DNA from: Branchipolynoe longqiensis
Taxonomy: Eukaryota; Annelida; Polychaeta; Phyllodocida; Polynoidae
Assembly (NCBI GenBank): GCA_030323885.1
Contig: CM059191.1
Span: 105,463,456 to 105,527,455, forward strand
Reading direction: 5' to 3'
DNA: 64,000 nucleotides
Below the pieces are notes generated by a model. That model had not been told where the DNA came from. It worked only from the letters and a program-made list of their open reading frames with translations, and ran no database searches. Positions 20,127-30,731 of the stretch are shown here, piece after piece; the stretch's first letter is position 1; each line of letters opens with the position of its first letter. The position numbers and the translations under genes were made by a program.

Positions 20127-20431
20127 AGATATGGTGGTGGGTGGTCGGTTTTGGGTGCTGAGAGTTGGGCCGTGGAGGCAGTTGTGTTCGAAAACGGGGT
20201 CACGTGGTGTTCTGGTGGCGGGAATTCAAGTTTGCTCCTCCGTTGCTAGGGCCCCCCAGGTGGTTCTGTTCCATGCTCCTGGTAGGGTGCGCCACTGGGG
20301 TACGGGTTGGTTCGTCGTGATTGCGGTAGGGAGGGGGTCCGCATCGGGGCGTTTTGGTGCCCTCGCCCTCTTTGCGTCCATTACCCCCCTCATAGAAAGT
20401 ACAGCTAGACTATAGGCCTAACATGCACAAT
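20127..20431 (-). repeat. YR-C terminal repeat A1 (5' end)
   Basis: Matches A2 with several small indels. The outer palindrome arm is eroded here (GGCCTAACATG instead of CGTTAACATG). It is expected to hold the promoter. Confidence 0.85.
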
Positions 20432-20695
20432 GCAGTGGCATTCCACATCTTCTGGTGTGAGATGACACTGTAGTGAGCTGTAATAATGCTGCCCAATGTG
20501 TTACATGTTGACATTGGTGTGGATTATAATAGTGTCATCCGATCTACTACATATCGTCAGGGGACTACTCTTACCTATGTTTGTCCAGGGGGATAAATGT
20601 AGCTCATGGGGGAAATGAGATTGTTGTCTCTTGGGATGGATTATAATAATGTTGCCCTAATTGCTACATATTGTAGTACGACATCTTCTTGCCTG
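20432..20695. other. Non-coding flank of YR-C
   Basis: No gene recognised. Contains loosely repeated phrases about GATTATAATAGTGTC and ACATATTGTAG. Confidence 0.4.
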
Positions 20696-20814
20696 CATAA
20701 GACACAACGTTGTACACTTCTTGTTCCATAGGGATGGAATCAAGTCTTTCTTGTCATAAGAAACGACGTTGTCCACTTCTTGTTCCATAGGGATGGAATG
20801 AAGTCTTGCTTGTC
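20696..20814. repeat. Two 59-bp tandem copies
   Basis: CATAAGACACAACGTTG at 20696 and CATAAGAAACGACGTTG at 20755 start copies that share CTTCTTGTTCCATAGGGATG. Confidence 0.75.
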
Positions 20815-21654
20815 CAGAGGGTGGGGATAAACTCATGATGTTACTTGTTCTCATGTTGTCATAGGGTATGACACTAGCCGATGTTGTTCCATAAGGATGG
20901 GATACACCTAAGTTCTTTTGCAAGAGTAAGATCAAAACACATAGTACAATTTCGACAGTAAAATCTGATAACTTTGGATTTGTCGATCAAAAATGAGCTG
21001 AATATGAATATTATCATCATTGTCATGAAATATCATAGATAGAGGTTGTCATGAACTAATTATTACAATGCATAACAGACATTATTAACATCATTGTCAT
21101 CAGATGTCATTCATATTGAAAATATCATGGACATAAGTGACCTTGGATATTTATTCATTTGTAAATTTGTATGAATGTTGAGTGTGCATGTGTTCATATA
21201 AATTCATTTGAAAGTCATTGACATATGATAGATTAAATATTGCATGGTTCATAAGAAATTCATTTGAAACTAAATAATATAATGTAGAATGTTATCATAA
21301 TTGTCATTAAATGTCATAGTCAGAGGTTGATAAATGGTTCATTTATATGCATGAGTATGGTTGATTATTATCATTTATTGCATGGAGATGTATTCATTGA
21401 AATTCATGAGGGTACATTAGTAACATTATTGTCATGAGATGTATTTCATAATGAAATTAGCCTAGACATAGGGTTGATCAAAAAAGGTATTCATTTGAAA
21501 AATCATGTACATATGGAATGTTGAATGTTGCATGAAAGATTCATTGAAAATTCATGGAATGATTGATGAATGTTATCATGTATTACACTGTTAATTTGTT
21601 CCATTGACATTGACATATGATTGAACATTGCATATATTATCAAATATCAACTAG
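20815..21654. other. AT-rich non-coding stretch
   Basis: Simple AT-rich sequence with many dispersed TCATTTGAAA, TTGTCAT and ATTCATTG phrases. It may be a decayed tandem array. No coding frame of interest. Confidence 0.4.
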
Positions 21655-21950
21655 CTAACAGTATCATTGACATTAATTGTGTCATAGGGACCTATTGATG
21701 ATCTTTGGATGCTATAGATATCTATTATTGACATTAATTATGTGATGGGGACATATTATTGATCTTTTGATACTAAAGATATTTATCATTAACATTATTA
21801 ATGTTATGGGGACATATAATGATTTTGATACTAAAGATATTTATCATTAACATTATTAATGTTATGGGGACATATAATGATTTTGATACTGGATGTATAT
21901 TATTGACATTATTCATGTTATAGGAACATATTAATGATCATTACTTTACA
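21655..21950. repeat. Minisatellite of about 58-65 bp monomers
   Basis: About five monomers built on TATCATTAACATTATTAATG and GGGGACATATAATGATTTTG. The two best copies start at 21772 and 21830 (period 58) and are almost identical; outer monomers are diverged. Confidence 0.8.
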
Positions 21951-22139
21951 AAATGATGTTATATAATCTATAGGGTTATAGATTTAAATTTAAAATTTAA
22001 AAATACTTAGAGAATATTGTTATTCTAGAATAATTTTATTGAATATAAACATAATAATTGATATGTTACATCGATAATTTCTGTGGAAGAAGAAGTCATC
22101 GGTTGCTTTCTACGAAGACTACAGGATCACAAGACCTGA

Positions 22140-22640
22140 AACATTGAGATCACATCAGTAAGAACAATGGACAATGCTCAGTGCGCGAGGAACTGCAGCA
22201 TATGCTGATGGTCACTATGTTCGAAATAGAGTTCATGAGGAACTTTAGCATAGATGACTGAGTCAATGATTTCACTTCAGCAGTGTGATGGACAATGCTA
22301 GGTTCACGAGGAACTAAGGCATATGCTGACGGGTGCTTGGATTGATCTTCTAGAAGTATGCAGCTTTAACATTGACATTAAATTGACTTCGTGATATCAG
22401 CAATATCAACGCGAGGCTCAGTTTGTGGGGAACTGTAGCATATGCTGATGGTCACTATGTTCGAAATAGAGTTCACAAGGAACTTTAGCATAGATGACTG
22501 AGTCAATGATTTCACTACAGCAATGCGATGGACAATGCTGAGTTCCAGGAGAACTAGTGCATATGCGGATGGTGAACGGATCGTGTTGGCGATATCAAGA
22601 ACGAACACTAGCGAGTTCACAAAGAACTAACGCAGAGACA
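22140..22640. repeat. Motif array built on AGTTC...GAACT, with 240-bp higher order
   Basis: A core of the form GAGTTCACAAGGAACTTTAG then GCAT(ATGCTGATGG) occurs about seven times (near 22176, 22227, 22298, 22419, 22469, 22540 and 22610). TATGCTGATGGTCACTATG occurs at 22201 and 22441, exactly 240 bases apart. The half-sites AGTTC and GAACT are inverted around a 5-base spacer in the better copies. Confidence 0.75.
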
Positions 22641-23668
22641 CTTATATTCAATACAAATTCGCCGTTTCACCGGGGAAATGCCTTAACATCAAAAATCGTC
22701 GTCAACGAAGATAGAAGATTTGAATACTACTATACAATAGGTTAAAGTTGAGCAAGAGCATGTAAATCTATTATTATTTCATAATATAGATAAGTATTAA
22801 CTATTATGGTTTTGAAGTTCAAAAAGAAACACTGTCATTGCTTTGTTTACATCATGCCGCCGAGTTAACGCTGTCGTATATGAATTTCTATTGCCGCGAT
22901 TATATTTGTTAATACTGATATTTGATGCTTTATCTCTCTACAGGAGGTACAAAAAGACATATTGATTCATATTTTGCCATTATTTCGACACAAAACGACT
23001 TAAAATTGGTGAAATCAAAGATTTTGGTCTTGATTTGCAAGAAAATAGTTCCTGAAACTAGGTCATCGATTCAAACCGCTTAGGCCTTATTTTCTCATTG
23101 GGTTGAGTTCGTAATGTTATTCCAATGAAGACCTGTCGATCAACCACGCGTCTACCATCGACGTCCCAGGTTTCTTCGAGTTTGGCATTTGGTAAAACAA
23201 AAAGCCTGGTACAAGCGTATCGATGTGGACTAATTGACAGCAGATACCAAATCCGATTAAGCACTAATGTAAGATCGATGCTATGTGACTGGAGTGTGCC
23301 TTGGAATCGTTGCGAAACGACCTCTAAACCGTCACAAAACTAAAAAATGCTCGGAATAAGCTAAAAATGATGGCAAATGAATCAGACGCTTCATAAGACA
23401 TCATATGAGATATCAGAAGAATGACATAATATTCAAAACATGGTTAAAATTAAGATTAAAAAAATTAAATAAAATAAATTATTTTTAAATTCAAAAATTT
23501 GTTCTCTCGAAGTCAGATATACCTTATCCATTAACGTGACTACTTAGACTCAATTTATTATTTAGGTTGATAGAAGATATTTTAAAGGTGAGATAACTAC
23601 AACGTAGTACTGTGCACTTCTTTCTACGCTGCTAGGCAGGTGGTAAGAAGTGGAGGGGCGGAGTACGT
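22641..23668. other. Non-coding stretch
   Basis: No gene, RNA or repeat recognised; A/T-rich towards 23450-23500. Confidence 0.4.
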
Positions 23669-23955
23669 TGTAAAATTTTCCGATATAATGCATGAGGACC
23701 TATGTGAAATTACTATAATAAATCGCGAACTGTCTATATAATGATAAATGGTGTTATATAAAAACCAAAGGCATATGAGGGATGTGTGAAGTTGGTAAAC
23801 TATTATTCATTAGGTATTGAAATTGTATAGTAAAATAGTCTTTGGAGGAGTGTCACTTCCTAGATATACTCTTTGGAAGAGTCACCTCACTTACCCCCTC
23901 CCCCCATGGTGTTATTTATGGATCATTGGCCACTACAAGGCACTGTAGCCGGTAT
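23669..23955 (+). repeat. Solo LTR, left half, split by a Gypsy insertion
   Basis: Bases 1-287 of the LTR family also found at 2900-3186, with the same TGTAAAATTTTCC start and no net length change. The other half resumes at 34099. Confidence 0.85.
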
Positions 23956-24109
23956 TGTGATGTAGGGACACACCGGTCTATGTATGGGAGTCGGGAACCA
24001 GCGAGAGGTCATGTGAGGAGGCAACAAGGTAAACAGTGGGCCAATAAACTGGGACTTGCTATCCTGAGTCACAGCCGTCAACGTCTGGTTATTTCTACGG
24101 GATCTTACA
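23956..24109 (+). repeat. 5' LTR of the Mag-like Gypsy
   Basis: 154 bp, begins TGTGATGTAGGG and ends GATCTTACA. It is very short for an LTR. CCAATAAACTGG at about 24040 holds a polyadenylation-signal-like AATAAA. Confidence 0.9.
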
Positions 24110-24119
24110 TGGTGTCAGA
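24110..24119 (+). other. Primer-binding site, tRNA-Leu type
   Basis: TGGTGTCAGA directly abuts the LTR. tRNA-Leu commonly ends CTGACA-CCA, so 9 of 10 bases are complementary to such a primer. The same site follows the LTRs at 35409 and 53233 (minus). Confidence 0.7.
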
Positions 24120-24140
24120 TGTACACAAACAAATGCCAAC

Positions 24141-25781
24141 ATGACGTCGACAGGATTGAGGCCACCGGCTCCCCTAAACTTGGAAGGAAATGTGGCACTA
24201 AATTGGCGCACTTGGTTCCGTATGTACACGTTATATGCCGGAGCTACAGGAATCAGCTCTAAGAGTGAAAAAATGCAGTGTAATTCTTTTCTGTATATCG
24301 CGGGGACAGAGGCTCAGAAAGTGTTTGAAACTATGCAGTTTGAGACAGGCGAACAGGACAAGTTGATTCCATTGACGGAGGCTTTAAAAAAATACTGCAC
24401 GGGGAAGTCGAACCGGACTATTGTCAGATACAAGTTCAATACATATAACCAGGGCTCTGAAGGAATGGACTCGTATGTGAGAGAGCTACAGCACCGTATC
24501 ACCCTGTGCGATTTTGGTGACTCGGAAGAATCTATATTATGTGATAGATTAGTCTGTGGTGTGAAAAGCGACAAGTTGAGAGATATGCTGTTACAAACCC
24601 CGGATTTAACTTTGCATCATTGTTTAGAATTATGCAGGCTAAGTGAGCATGATTCAACGCAGTTAGCCTGTAATATGGACAGGCAAGTAGACACTGAAGT
24701 CCATGAAGTGAGCCGGTGGGAGAACAGAAGGACACGCCCCCCTATGTCATCACGCGCACAGGCAATGCCACGCCCCCCGGCAACATTGCCACCGGTGCGG
24801 AACAGGCGAATGGCACCGACGGGAAACGCCCCCCGCCGTAACGAGTGCACACGGTGCGGGTATATACACACGAGAGAGGCCTGCCCTGCACAAGGAAAGC
24901 AGTGCATTACATGTCGGCGGATCGGGCATTTCACTAAAGTGTGTAGAAGTGAACAGCGACTGCGAACACCAGTGAACGCCATAAATATGGACGAACAAGA
25001 GGGATATGAAGATGAACAGGGAGGTGCATCAGCTAGGCGGGAAGAGGCGGAGTTGGACGACATGTTCGTCGGAGAGGTTTCATGCGATATGCAAGTCGGA
25101 GCGGTAGGAGCCAATGGAAGTGAACAGATGAGACTTTGGTTCGAGGATGTCAGCATATGTAATGTGAGGGTACGATTTAAATTAGACAGTGGATCGCAGG
25201 CAAACATTCTGCCTGAAAATGTCTTCATGACATTGCCGAATATGGCCATGAAGAAACCATGGTGTCGGCTCATCACATATTCTGGTGAGAGAATACACCC
25301 ACGAGGAGAAGTGATAATCAATGTGCGAGGAGTACCCCTTACATTTCAAGTAATTGACAGTGGATGCCCTATACTCGGCAAGGAGGCGTGTGTCAGCCTC
25401 AAGCTCATCGAGAGGATAAATAGTATGGACGTCGAAGTGCAGCCTGAGGCGGAGAACCGAGAAGCAAGAAAAATGGTAAAGGATTATAACGATGTATTTA
25501 CAGAGTTGGGTTGCATTAAGGTTAATGCTACGATCCATGTAGACAGTAACATTTCCCCTGTAATTGATCCACCCAGGCGCATCCCTCATGCAATTAGCGG
25601 TGCAGTGCGGGACGAACTGGATCGCATGCTGAAATTGGGTGTTATAGTAGAACAAATTGAACCAACAGAGTGGGTAAATTCTATCACCATTGTGAACAAA
25701 ACTGACAAAATTAGAGTGTGCTTGGACCCCACCAAGTTAAATAAGGCTATTCTCTGGGCCGTATCCAATAAGAACTGTTGA
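24141..25781 (+). pseudogene. gag-pol: Gag-protease-RT (N-terminal part) of the Mag-like Gypsy
   Basis: 546 codons from ATG 24141. Residues 10-190 are a capsid (LEGNVALNWRTWFRMY, then FNTYNQGSEGMDSYVREL and LCDRLVCGVKSD). Two CCHC-type knuckles follow: CTRCGYIHTREAC (slightly off spacing) and CITCRRIGHFTKVC, near residues 232-270. The protease active site is FKLDSGSQANILP, near residue 350. RT starts at about residue 450 with IPHAISGAVRDELDRMLKLG and NKTDKIRVCLDPTKLN. A single-base shift near 25760 ends the frame at 25781. The full polyprotein would normally continue to integrase. Confidence 0.88.
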
Positions 25782-26105
25782 ACAAGTCATAGCTAAGACC
25801 GCGGGCACCAAGTATTTTACAGTGTTAGATGCACAAAGCGGTTATTGACAAGTTGTCCTCGATGAGCCAAGTTCACGCCTATGTACCTTTAATACCCCTT
25901 GGGGTCGCTATAGATATACCCAGCTGCCTTTTGACATAAAGACGGCTGGGGATATTTTTATCCAAGAGATGGATCAGATACTTAGAGGACTACAAGGAGT
26001 AACAGTAATAGCTGATGACATTCTAATTTACGGATCCAATGTAAAAGAACATAACGACAGATTGGAAGCAGTGTTAATGAAAGCTAGAGAAGTTGGGTTA
26101 AAATT
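25782..26105 (+). pseudogene. pol: RT palm segment of the Mag-like Gypsy
   Basis: After the frameshift, RT continues with KYFTVLDAQSGY, an in-frame TGA in place of the following Trp (25846-25848), FNTPWGRYRYTQLPF and the catalytic TVIADDILIYG (Asp-Asp present). Coding stops abruptly at 26105, where YR-A begins. The remaining RT codons resume at 31357 in matching register. Confidence 0.85.
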
Positions 26106-26411
26106 GGTCGTAATGCGAAGCATTACGTTTGATGCGAGGAGAGGAAGAGACCCTCCCCCGCCCCGGGCTCTCGCGCTGCGCTCACACCTCACCCGATGCC
26201 GATGCGCGCCGCTCCCTCCCCCGCCCCCGTGTCGCGCAGCATTCGCGCCTCACCCGACGCCCGCTGCTCACCGCCTCTCGCCCTCCCCCCTGGCCGGCAG
26301 CATTCACATCTCACCTGCTGTCGCCCGTCCCCCTTCCCTTATAAGGCCGCCCGCTGGCCTCCCTCAGGCACTCGCCTCCCTGCCGCCTTCCAGCTCTCTT
26401 CCCTTTTTCCT
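26106..26411 (+). repeat. YR-A terminal repeat A1
   Basis: Starts GGTCGTAATGCGAAGCATTA, an inverted repeat (CGTAATGC, GAA, GCATTACG). Nearly identical to A2 up to CCCTTTTTCCT. Confidence 0.9.
26339..26344 (+). promoter_or_regulatory. TATA-like box in repeat A
   Basis: TTATAA lies in a GC-rich setting and is kept at the same place in A2 (30967-30972), in the solo terminus (13233-13238, minus) and in YR-B A2 (38126-38131). It is the likely core promoter element of the family. Confidence 0.6.
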
Positions 26412-26458
26412 TTGGGATCACCTCCACCTCGGACCGCTGTCACACCTCAGGCTACACC

Positions 26459-27625
26459 ATGCCAGGACAAGGGAAAGGAAAAGGACGCAAGAGCTCCCGG
26501 GCGGCCGCCCTCAGGACCCCGGGGCCGTCTTCAACCCCGTGGCGGGACGAGTCTCCCGCCTCGGCCCCGGCGTCTCCCTCGGCGCCCTCGGACCGCACCT
26601 CGGGCGCCGAAACGTCGGCGATCCTGGAGGCCCTCCAGCGTCTCCAGATCGAGCAGCGCCAGACTGCTGCCAACATCCATGCCCGGATGGACGCCCTGGA
26701 GGCCGGGGGGGGCTCTGCCCGCCCCCGAGGCGCCGTCTCCTGCACCAAGACGCCAGGCCGCCTACGCTGCCGCACCCGCCCCCGCACCTCGGGCGCGCGC
26801 CGCGGCCGGAGCCCGGCCCCCGCCGCCACCTCCGGCGGCCCTGCCGGGGGCCGCTCACCCCCAGTATGAGCGGTACCAGCATCTCGGCACCCAAGCCGCA
26901 CCTGCCCCGTCTCCGGCCTACCACGAGGAGCCGACGCAGCACACCCCGGCTTCCGCGGCCGACGCCGTCCCGGAAATCCTCGCCTCCCCCGAGGCGTGGC
27001 ACTCGGTGAGGCGATAAGGTATCCCGGTCGATTACATATTTCCTTCAGACCTGGTAGAGAGGGGCCCTGAGAGGAAGCCAGTGAAGAGGGGCGAGGCGAC
27101 GAAAGACGAGTATAGCCTCGCCCTTTTCACCCTCATTGACCATCCTGACTTTCCCGCCCACTCTGCCCAAGGACTACACCACCACCACCTCACCGTGCTC
27201 CGGGATAACCTCATCTACCCGTGGCCTACCGTCCGCCGCTATTCCGAGACGGTCTTCACTTGGATCGCGGACGGGAGGCTCCCCCACGGGTGGCATGACC
27301 CGGTTGCACTCAACCTCCTGAGGGTCGAATGCATCGCCATATCCGCCCACCAAGCTGCCAACACCCCAGCCCGCCTACTCGATCCTGCACGACCCCGGCC
27401 CCAGCCCCGCGCCCACACCGACCCCCGCGTGACCTACAGCAGGGAGCTCCACCGGGCACCCCGTTACTCCTGGAACCGGGACCCCACCACCTGCACCCAA
27501 GCTACCCCGGGGGAGGTCCACGGCCAGGGGGCTGCCAAGCAGCGCCACATGTGCACGTATTGCGCCAATGTCCGCAAAGTTCTCACCATGCACCGCACGG
27601 TGAGAACTTTGCGGACATTGGCGCA
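26459..27625 (+). pseudogene. gag: Gag-like ORF1 of YR-A
   Basis: ATG at 26459 (MPGQGKGKGRK) opens a frame with a basic start and a probable coiled coil (ILEALQRLQIEQRQ). Near the G-run at 26705 the frame shifts to that of HPQYERYQHLG. An in-frame TAA lies at 27015-27017, and the conserved core follows (EATKDEYSLALFTLIDHPDF, WIADGRLPHGWHDPVA). The C-terminal Cys/His part (MCTYCANV) runs into a 27-bp perfect hairpin that replaces the expected continuation. The function is inferred from position and from similarity to the YR-C Gag. Confidence 0.72.
27561..27625. repeat. Perfect 27-bp inverted repeat with 11-base loop
   Basis: The left arm at 27561-27587 begins TGCGCCAATGTCCGC. The right arm at 27599-27625 is its exact reverse complement. 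It falls at the end of the gag zinc-binding region. Confidence 0.9.
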
Positions 27626-27664
27626 CCTCCTCCCCCTCCCCGCCGCACCTCCTCCCCCTCCCCG

Positions 27665-27671
27665 CCCAAAA
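27665..27671 (+). promoter_or_regulatory. Possible slippery heptamer for gag to RT
   Basis: CCCAAAA is in register with the gag frame as C CCA AAA, and RT is in the -1 frame. No strong stem was found at the usual distance, and the region is C-rich, so chance is a real alternative. Confidence 0.3.
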
Positions 27672-27769
27672 CCCACCCCGCCCCGCCGCCCAGCCTCGAC
27701 GAGCCCACCGTCGACGTCATCGACCCCGACATCCAGGCCACCCTCCCTGCCGCCCCCTCCTGCGGCCCC

Positions 27770-29505
27770 ACCCCCTCCCAGTACCGCCCCACCATCCTCG
27801 CCTCCTGGCCCCACACCTCCGGCGAGGCGTGGGACCGCTACCCCGCCTTCGTCCGCACCTACACCGCCCTCCGGGAAGCGGGCCTCCCTAATTTTTTGGC
27901 CGCCCGCATCCCCCTCCCCTCAGGCCTCAACATCCCTGCCTGGCGCTCCCGCCTCCAGGGCTACGCCGACCCGGCCGTCCTCGACCTACTCGAGTTCGGC
28001 TTCCCCGCCAACTACTCCGCCTCGACCCTCCCCCGCCCTTCCTTCTCCAACCACCGTGAGCCCCCCGAGTTCCTCAGCCACGTCCAGGCTTTCGTCGACA
28101 CGGAGCTCGCCCTCGGCGCCCTCATCGGCCCCTTCCACGTCCCCCCCTTCTCCCCCTGGACGCAGGTCTCCCCCATGATGACCCGCCCCAAGTCCGAATC
28201 GGGAAAGAGGCGGGTCATCGTCGACCTATCATATCCCCGAGGCGCCAGCGTGAACTCGGGCATCCCCCGACGCGAGTACCTCGGGGAACCGCACACCTAC
28301 ACCCTCCCGTCCGTCGCCGATGTTGGCCGACGCCTCATCACTGAAGGCACTGGGGCCTACGTCTGGTCGGCGGATATATCCCGGGCCTACCGCCAGCTCC
28401 GTGCCGACCCCCTCTCTTGCCCTCTCTTCGGGATATGCTTAAACGGAAAGACTTACGTGGACCTCGCCCTCCCTTTCGGATGCCGCTCCTCGGGCGCGGC
28501 CTGCGTCCGCATCACCTCGGCGGTGGCTTGGATCATTCGGCGCGAGGGCTTCCACGCCCTCGTCTACGTCGACGACTTTATCGGGTGCGAGGGCTCCTAC
28601 CTGAGGGCATGCCAGGCCTTCGACGCCTTCCTCGCCCTCACCGCAGCCCTCGGCCTCGACATGGCACCCGGAAAGTGTCATCCGCCCGCTGTCCGCCTCA
28701 CCTGGCTCGGGTTCGCCCTCGACAGCGAGGCGATGACCATCCGGGTCGCTCCTGACAAAGTCCAAGCCATCGTCGAAGACTGCGAGAGCCGCATCGCCCG
28801 CCCCACCCTCGGGAAACAGGAGCTCCAGAGCCTCCTGGGCCGCCTTAACCACGTGAGCAGCTGCGTACTCCCCGGCCGGAAGTTCATGGGCCGGCTCCTC
28901 GGGGCGCTGCGCAGCTGCCTCGGGGCCTCCACTCTCACCCTCGCCGACGACGCCCTCCGGGACCTGAGGTGGTTCGCCGCCTACGGGCGGATATCAAACG
29001 GCCTCTGCCTCCTCCGGGCGCCCGAGGGTCGCCGGCTAGTGATCGAGTGCGACTCCTGCCTCACCGGCGGAGGGGCCTTCTCCCCCACGCATTTCTACGC
29101 CCGAGGGTACTCCCAGGATTTCCGGGCGCGCTTCCCGACCATACACGAGCTCGAGGCGGTCAACCTCGTCGTCGCCCTCCGCGCCTCCTACCGGACGACG
29201 TCGCGGGGGCGACGGTGACGGTCAACACCGACAACATGGCCTCCGCCGTCGCGCTCGAGTCTTGACGTGCCCGAGACCCTACCCTCGGGACCTGCGCGCG
29301 GGAGCTGTGGCTAATGGCGCCCACCGGCTCCTTCGAGCTCCGCATCACCCACAAGCCTGGGGCGGACCTCCTCCTCGCCGATGCCCTCAGCCGCGCCCAC
29401 CTACCGGAGCCCTGGGCCGCGACGGCCCGCACCGAGGTGGCACGCCTCGGGCTTCTCCCAGCCGATGCCACTCATGACGCCTTTCCCTTTTACCCTGGAT
29501 TATAG
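27770..29505 (+). pseudogene. Reverse transcriptase-RNase H of YR-A
   Basis: The frame is open from 27329; recognisable protein begins near 27770. RT motifs: VSPMMTRPKSESGKRRVIVD, SYPRGASVNSG, WSADISRAYRQLRADPLS, LPFGCRSSGAA and the catalytic ALVYVDDFIGCE. RNase H: LVIECDSCLTGGGAFS and IHELEAVNLVVALRA. A frameshift near 29195 is followed by VTVNTDNMASAVALES, TGA at 29263-29265, and then RITHKPGADLLLADALSRAH to TAG at 29503-29505. It matches YR-C over the whole region. The four acidic residues of a working RNase H are split over broken frames. Confidence 0.88.
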
Positions 29506-30488
29506 GTTTCCCCCCTGCCTGGGTCACCGCCGTCGCCGGCTCCCGTTTTGCAGCCCTCGCCCCGGCGACCTGGAGGAACCGCCGTCGCCAGGCCGAGGAG
29601 TTTGTCACCTACGCAGTTGCCTGAGGCGCGGACCCCCTCGCGCCCACGCCCTTCGACGTGGCCGCCTTCACCGCCACCCTCTTCCTCCGCGGCCTCGCCC
29701 ACGCCTCCGTGAAGAACACCGTCTCGGGGGCCCGGTCCTGGGTCGAGGGCGCCGGGGGCCTCACCTCGGGCTTCGACGCCCGCCTTCCCAAGGACGTCTG
29801 CCGGGGGGCGGAACGGACCTCCACACACGTCCCGCGGCAGGCTCCCCCACTCTCGCCACAGCAGCTCGCCCTCGCCATCAGCCACATCACGCGAGCGGGC
29901 CCCGCCTCGCTTGTTCCTCGGGCCGCGCTCCTCCTCGGGTACTTCGGGATGCTGCGGCAGTCAAACCTGTTGGCCCCGAGTCCCGAGGGGTGGGGCGGCC
30001 CCCACACCCTCACCCGCGACGACGTCCGCCCCGCGCCCGGAGGGCTCCGCCTCCTCATCAGAAGCTCGAAGACAATTTCTGGCCCCTCGGGCGCGGTCGC
30101 CCTCTTCGTACCTGCCATCCCCGGATCCGCCCTCTGTCCCGTAGCGGCCTGGCATGGCGCCGTCGCCCTATGCCCCGCTGCGCCGGACGCGCCCGCCTTC
30201 CTGATGCCCTCCGGCCGCCCCCTCGACCCGCGCTCCCTCACCGCGCTGATGCCGGGGGCCCTGCAGCCCCAAGGAGTGCTGGCGCCTGAGGCCTTCACGC
30301 TCCACAGTCTCCGCCGAGGCGCCGCCCAGGCCTGCCAGCGCGCCGGGGTTCCCCTCTCGGAGATCATGGCGCAGGGCACCTGGACCTCCGAGGCGGTCCA
30401 CGCGTACGTGCCCCGCCTCGCCCCCTCGGGCGCGCCGCGAGCCCTCTCCGCCGCTTTGGTGGAGGGCTCCTCGGCACCCCCTCACTGA
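29505..30488 (+). pseudogene. Tyrosine recombinase of YR-A
   Basis: The N-terminal part (APATWRNRRRQAEEF) precedes an in-frame TGA at 29622-29624. The rest is open to 30488. The catalytic part has GMLRQSNLL (first Arg), SSKTI (beta-hairpin Lys region), LHSLRRGAAQ (H-x-x-R), GTWTS and VHAYVPR (Tyr). The last residues (VEGSSAPPH) are encoded in repeat B1. A pyrimidine-rich TTTCCCTTTTACCCTGG then ATTATAG lies just before the domain start and resembles a 3' splice site. One stop codon is the only defect seen. Confidence 0.87.
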
Positions 30489-30731
30489 ACATATACAGAC
30501 ATTAACTCTGCCTGAACATTCCTACTTTTCCCTGTACATTCCTATCTTGCTCCTCATGAGCCCCATCATTGCATTGCTCCTCATGAGCCTGTTTATCTGC
30601 TCCTCATGAGCCCTATCATTGCTTGCTCCTCATGAGCCTGTTTATTATCTCTTTCTCTGTATGCTCTGTTGAGGCGTTAATAAAACGCCTTTCTTTCCAC
30701 CCACGCCTTGCCCTCTTCCTTTTCGCGCATC
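30459..30731 (+). repeat. YR-A internal repeat B1
   Basis: 273 bp, same length as B2. Contains four copies of GCTCCTCATGAGCC and an AATAAA signal. Confidence 0.9.

Larger units (their letters stand above)
14092..20431 (-). mobile_element. YR-C: Ngaro-like tyrosine-recombinase retrotransposon
   Basis: On the minus strand the order is A1 (20431-20127), Gag, RT-RNase H, tyrosine recombinase, B1 (14780-14602), A2 (14603-14271), B2 (14270-14092). These split direct repeats (A1=A2, B1=B2) are the hallmark of Ngaro- and PAT-type elements. No methyltransferase domain is seen, which favours Ngaro-like. Such elements integrate through a tyrosine recombinase instead of a DDE integrase and usually leave no target duplication; none is visible here. 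Gag is intact. RT-RNase H has one frameshift near 16025, so the copy is close to complete but not active as read. Confidence 0.9.

Noticed and set aside
14092..20431. YR-C as a DIRS1-type element with inverted termini and methyltransferase
   Set aside because: The termini are split direct repeats, and no methyltransferase motif was found in the RT ORF.
26129..27816. Pro/Arg-rich frames in several registers in YR-A
   Set aside because: Low-complexity GC-rich sequence opens all frames; only the frames matching YR-C Gag and RT are supported.
29503..29553. 48-base intron in YR-A from GTTTCC to TTTTGCAG
   Set aside because: It would remove conserved recombinase residues that align with YR-C and YR-B; the AG at 29504-29505 is the better acceptor.
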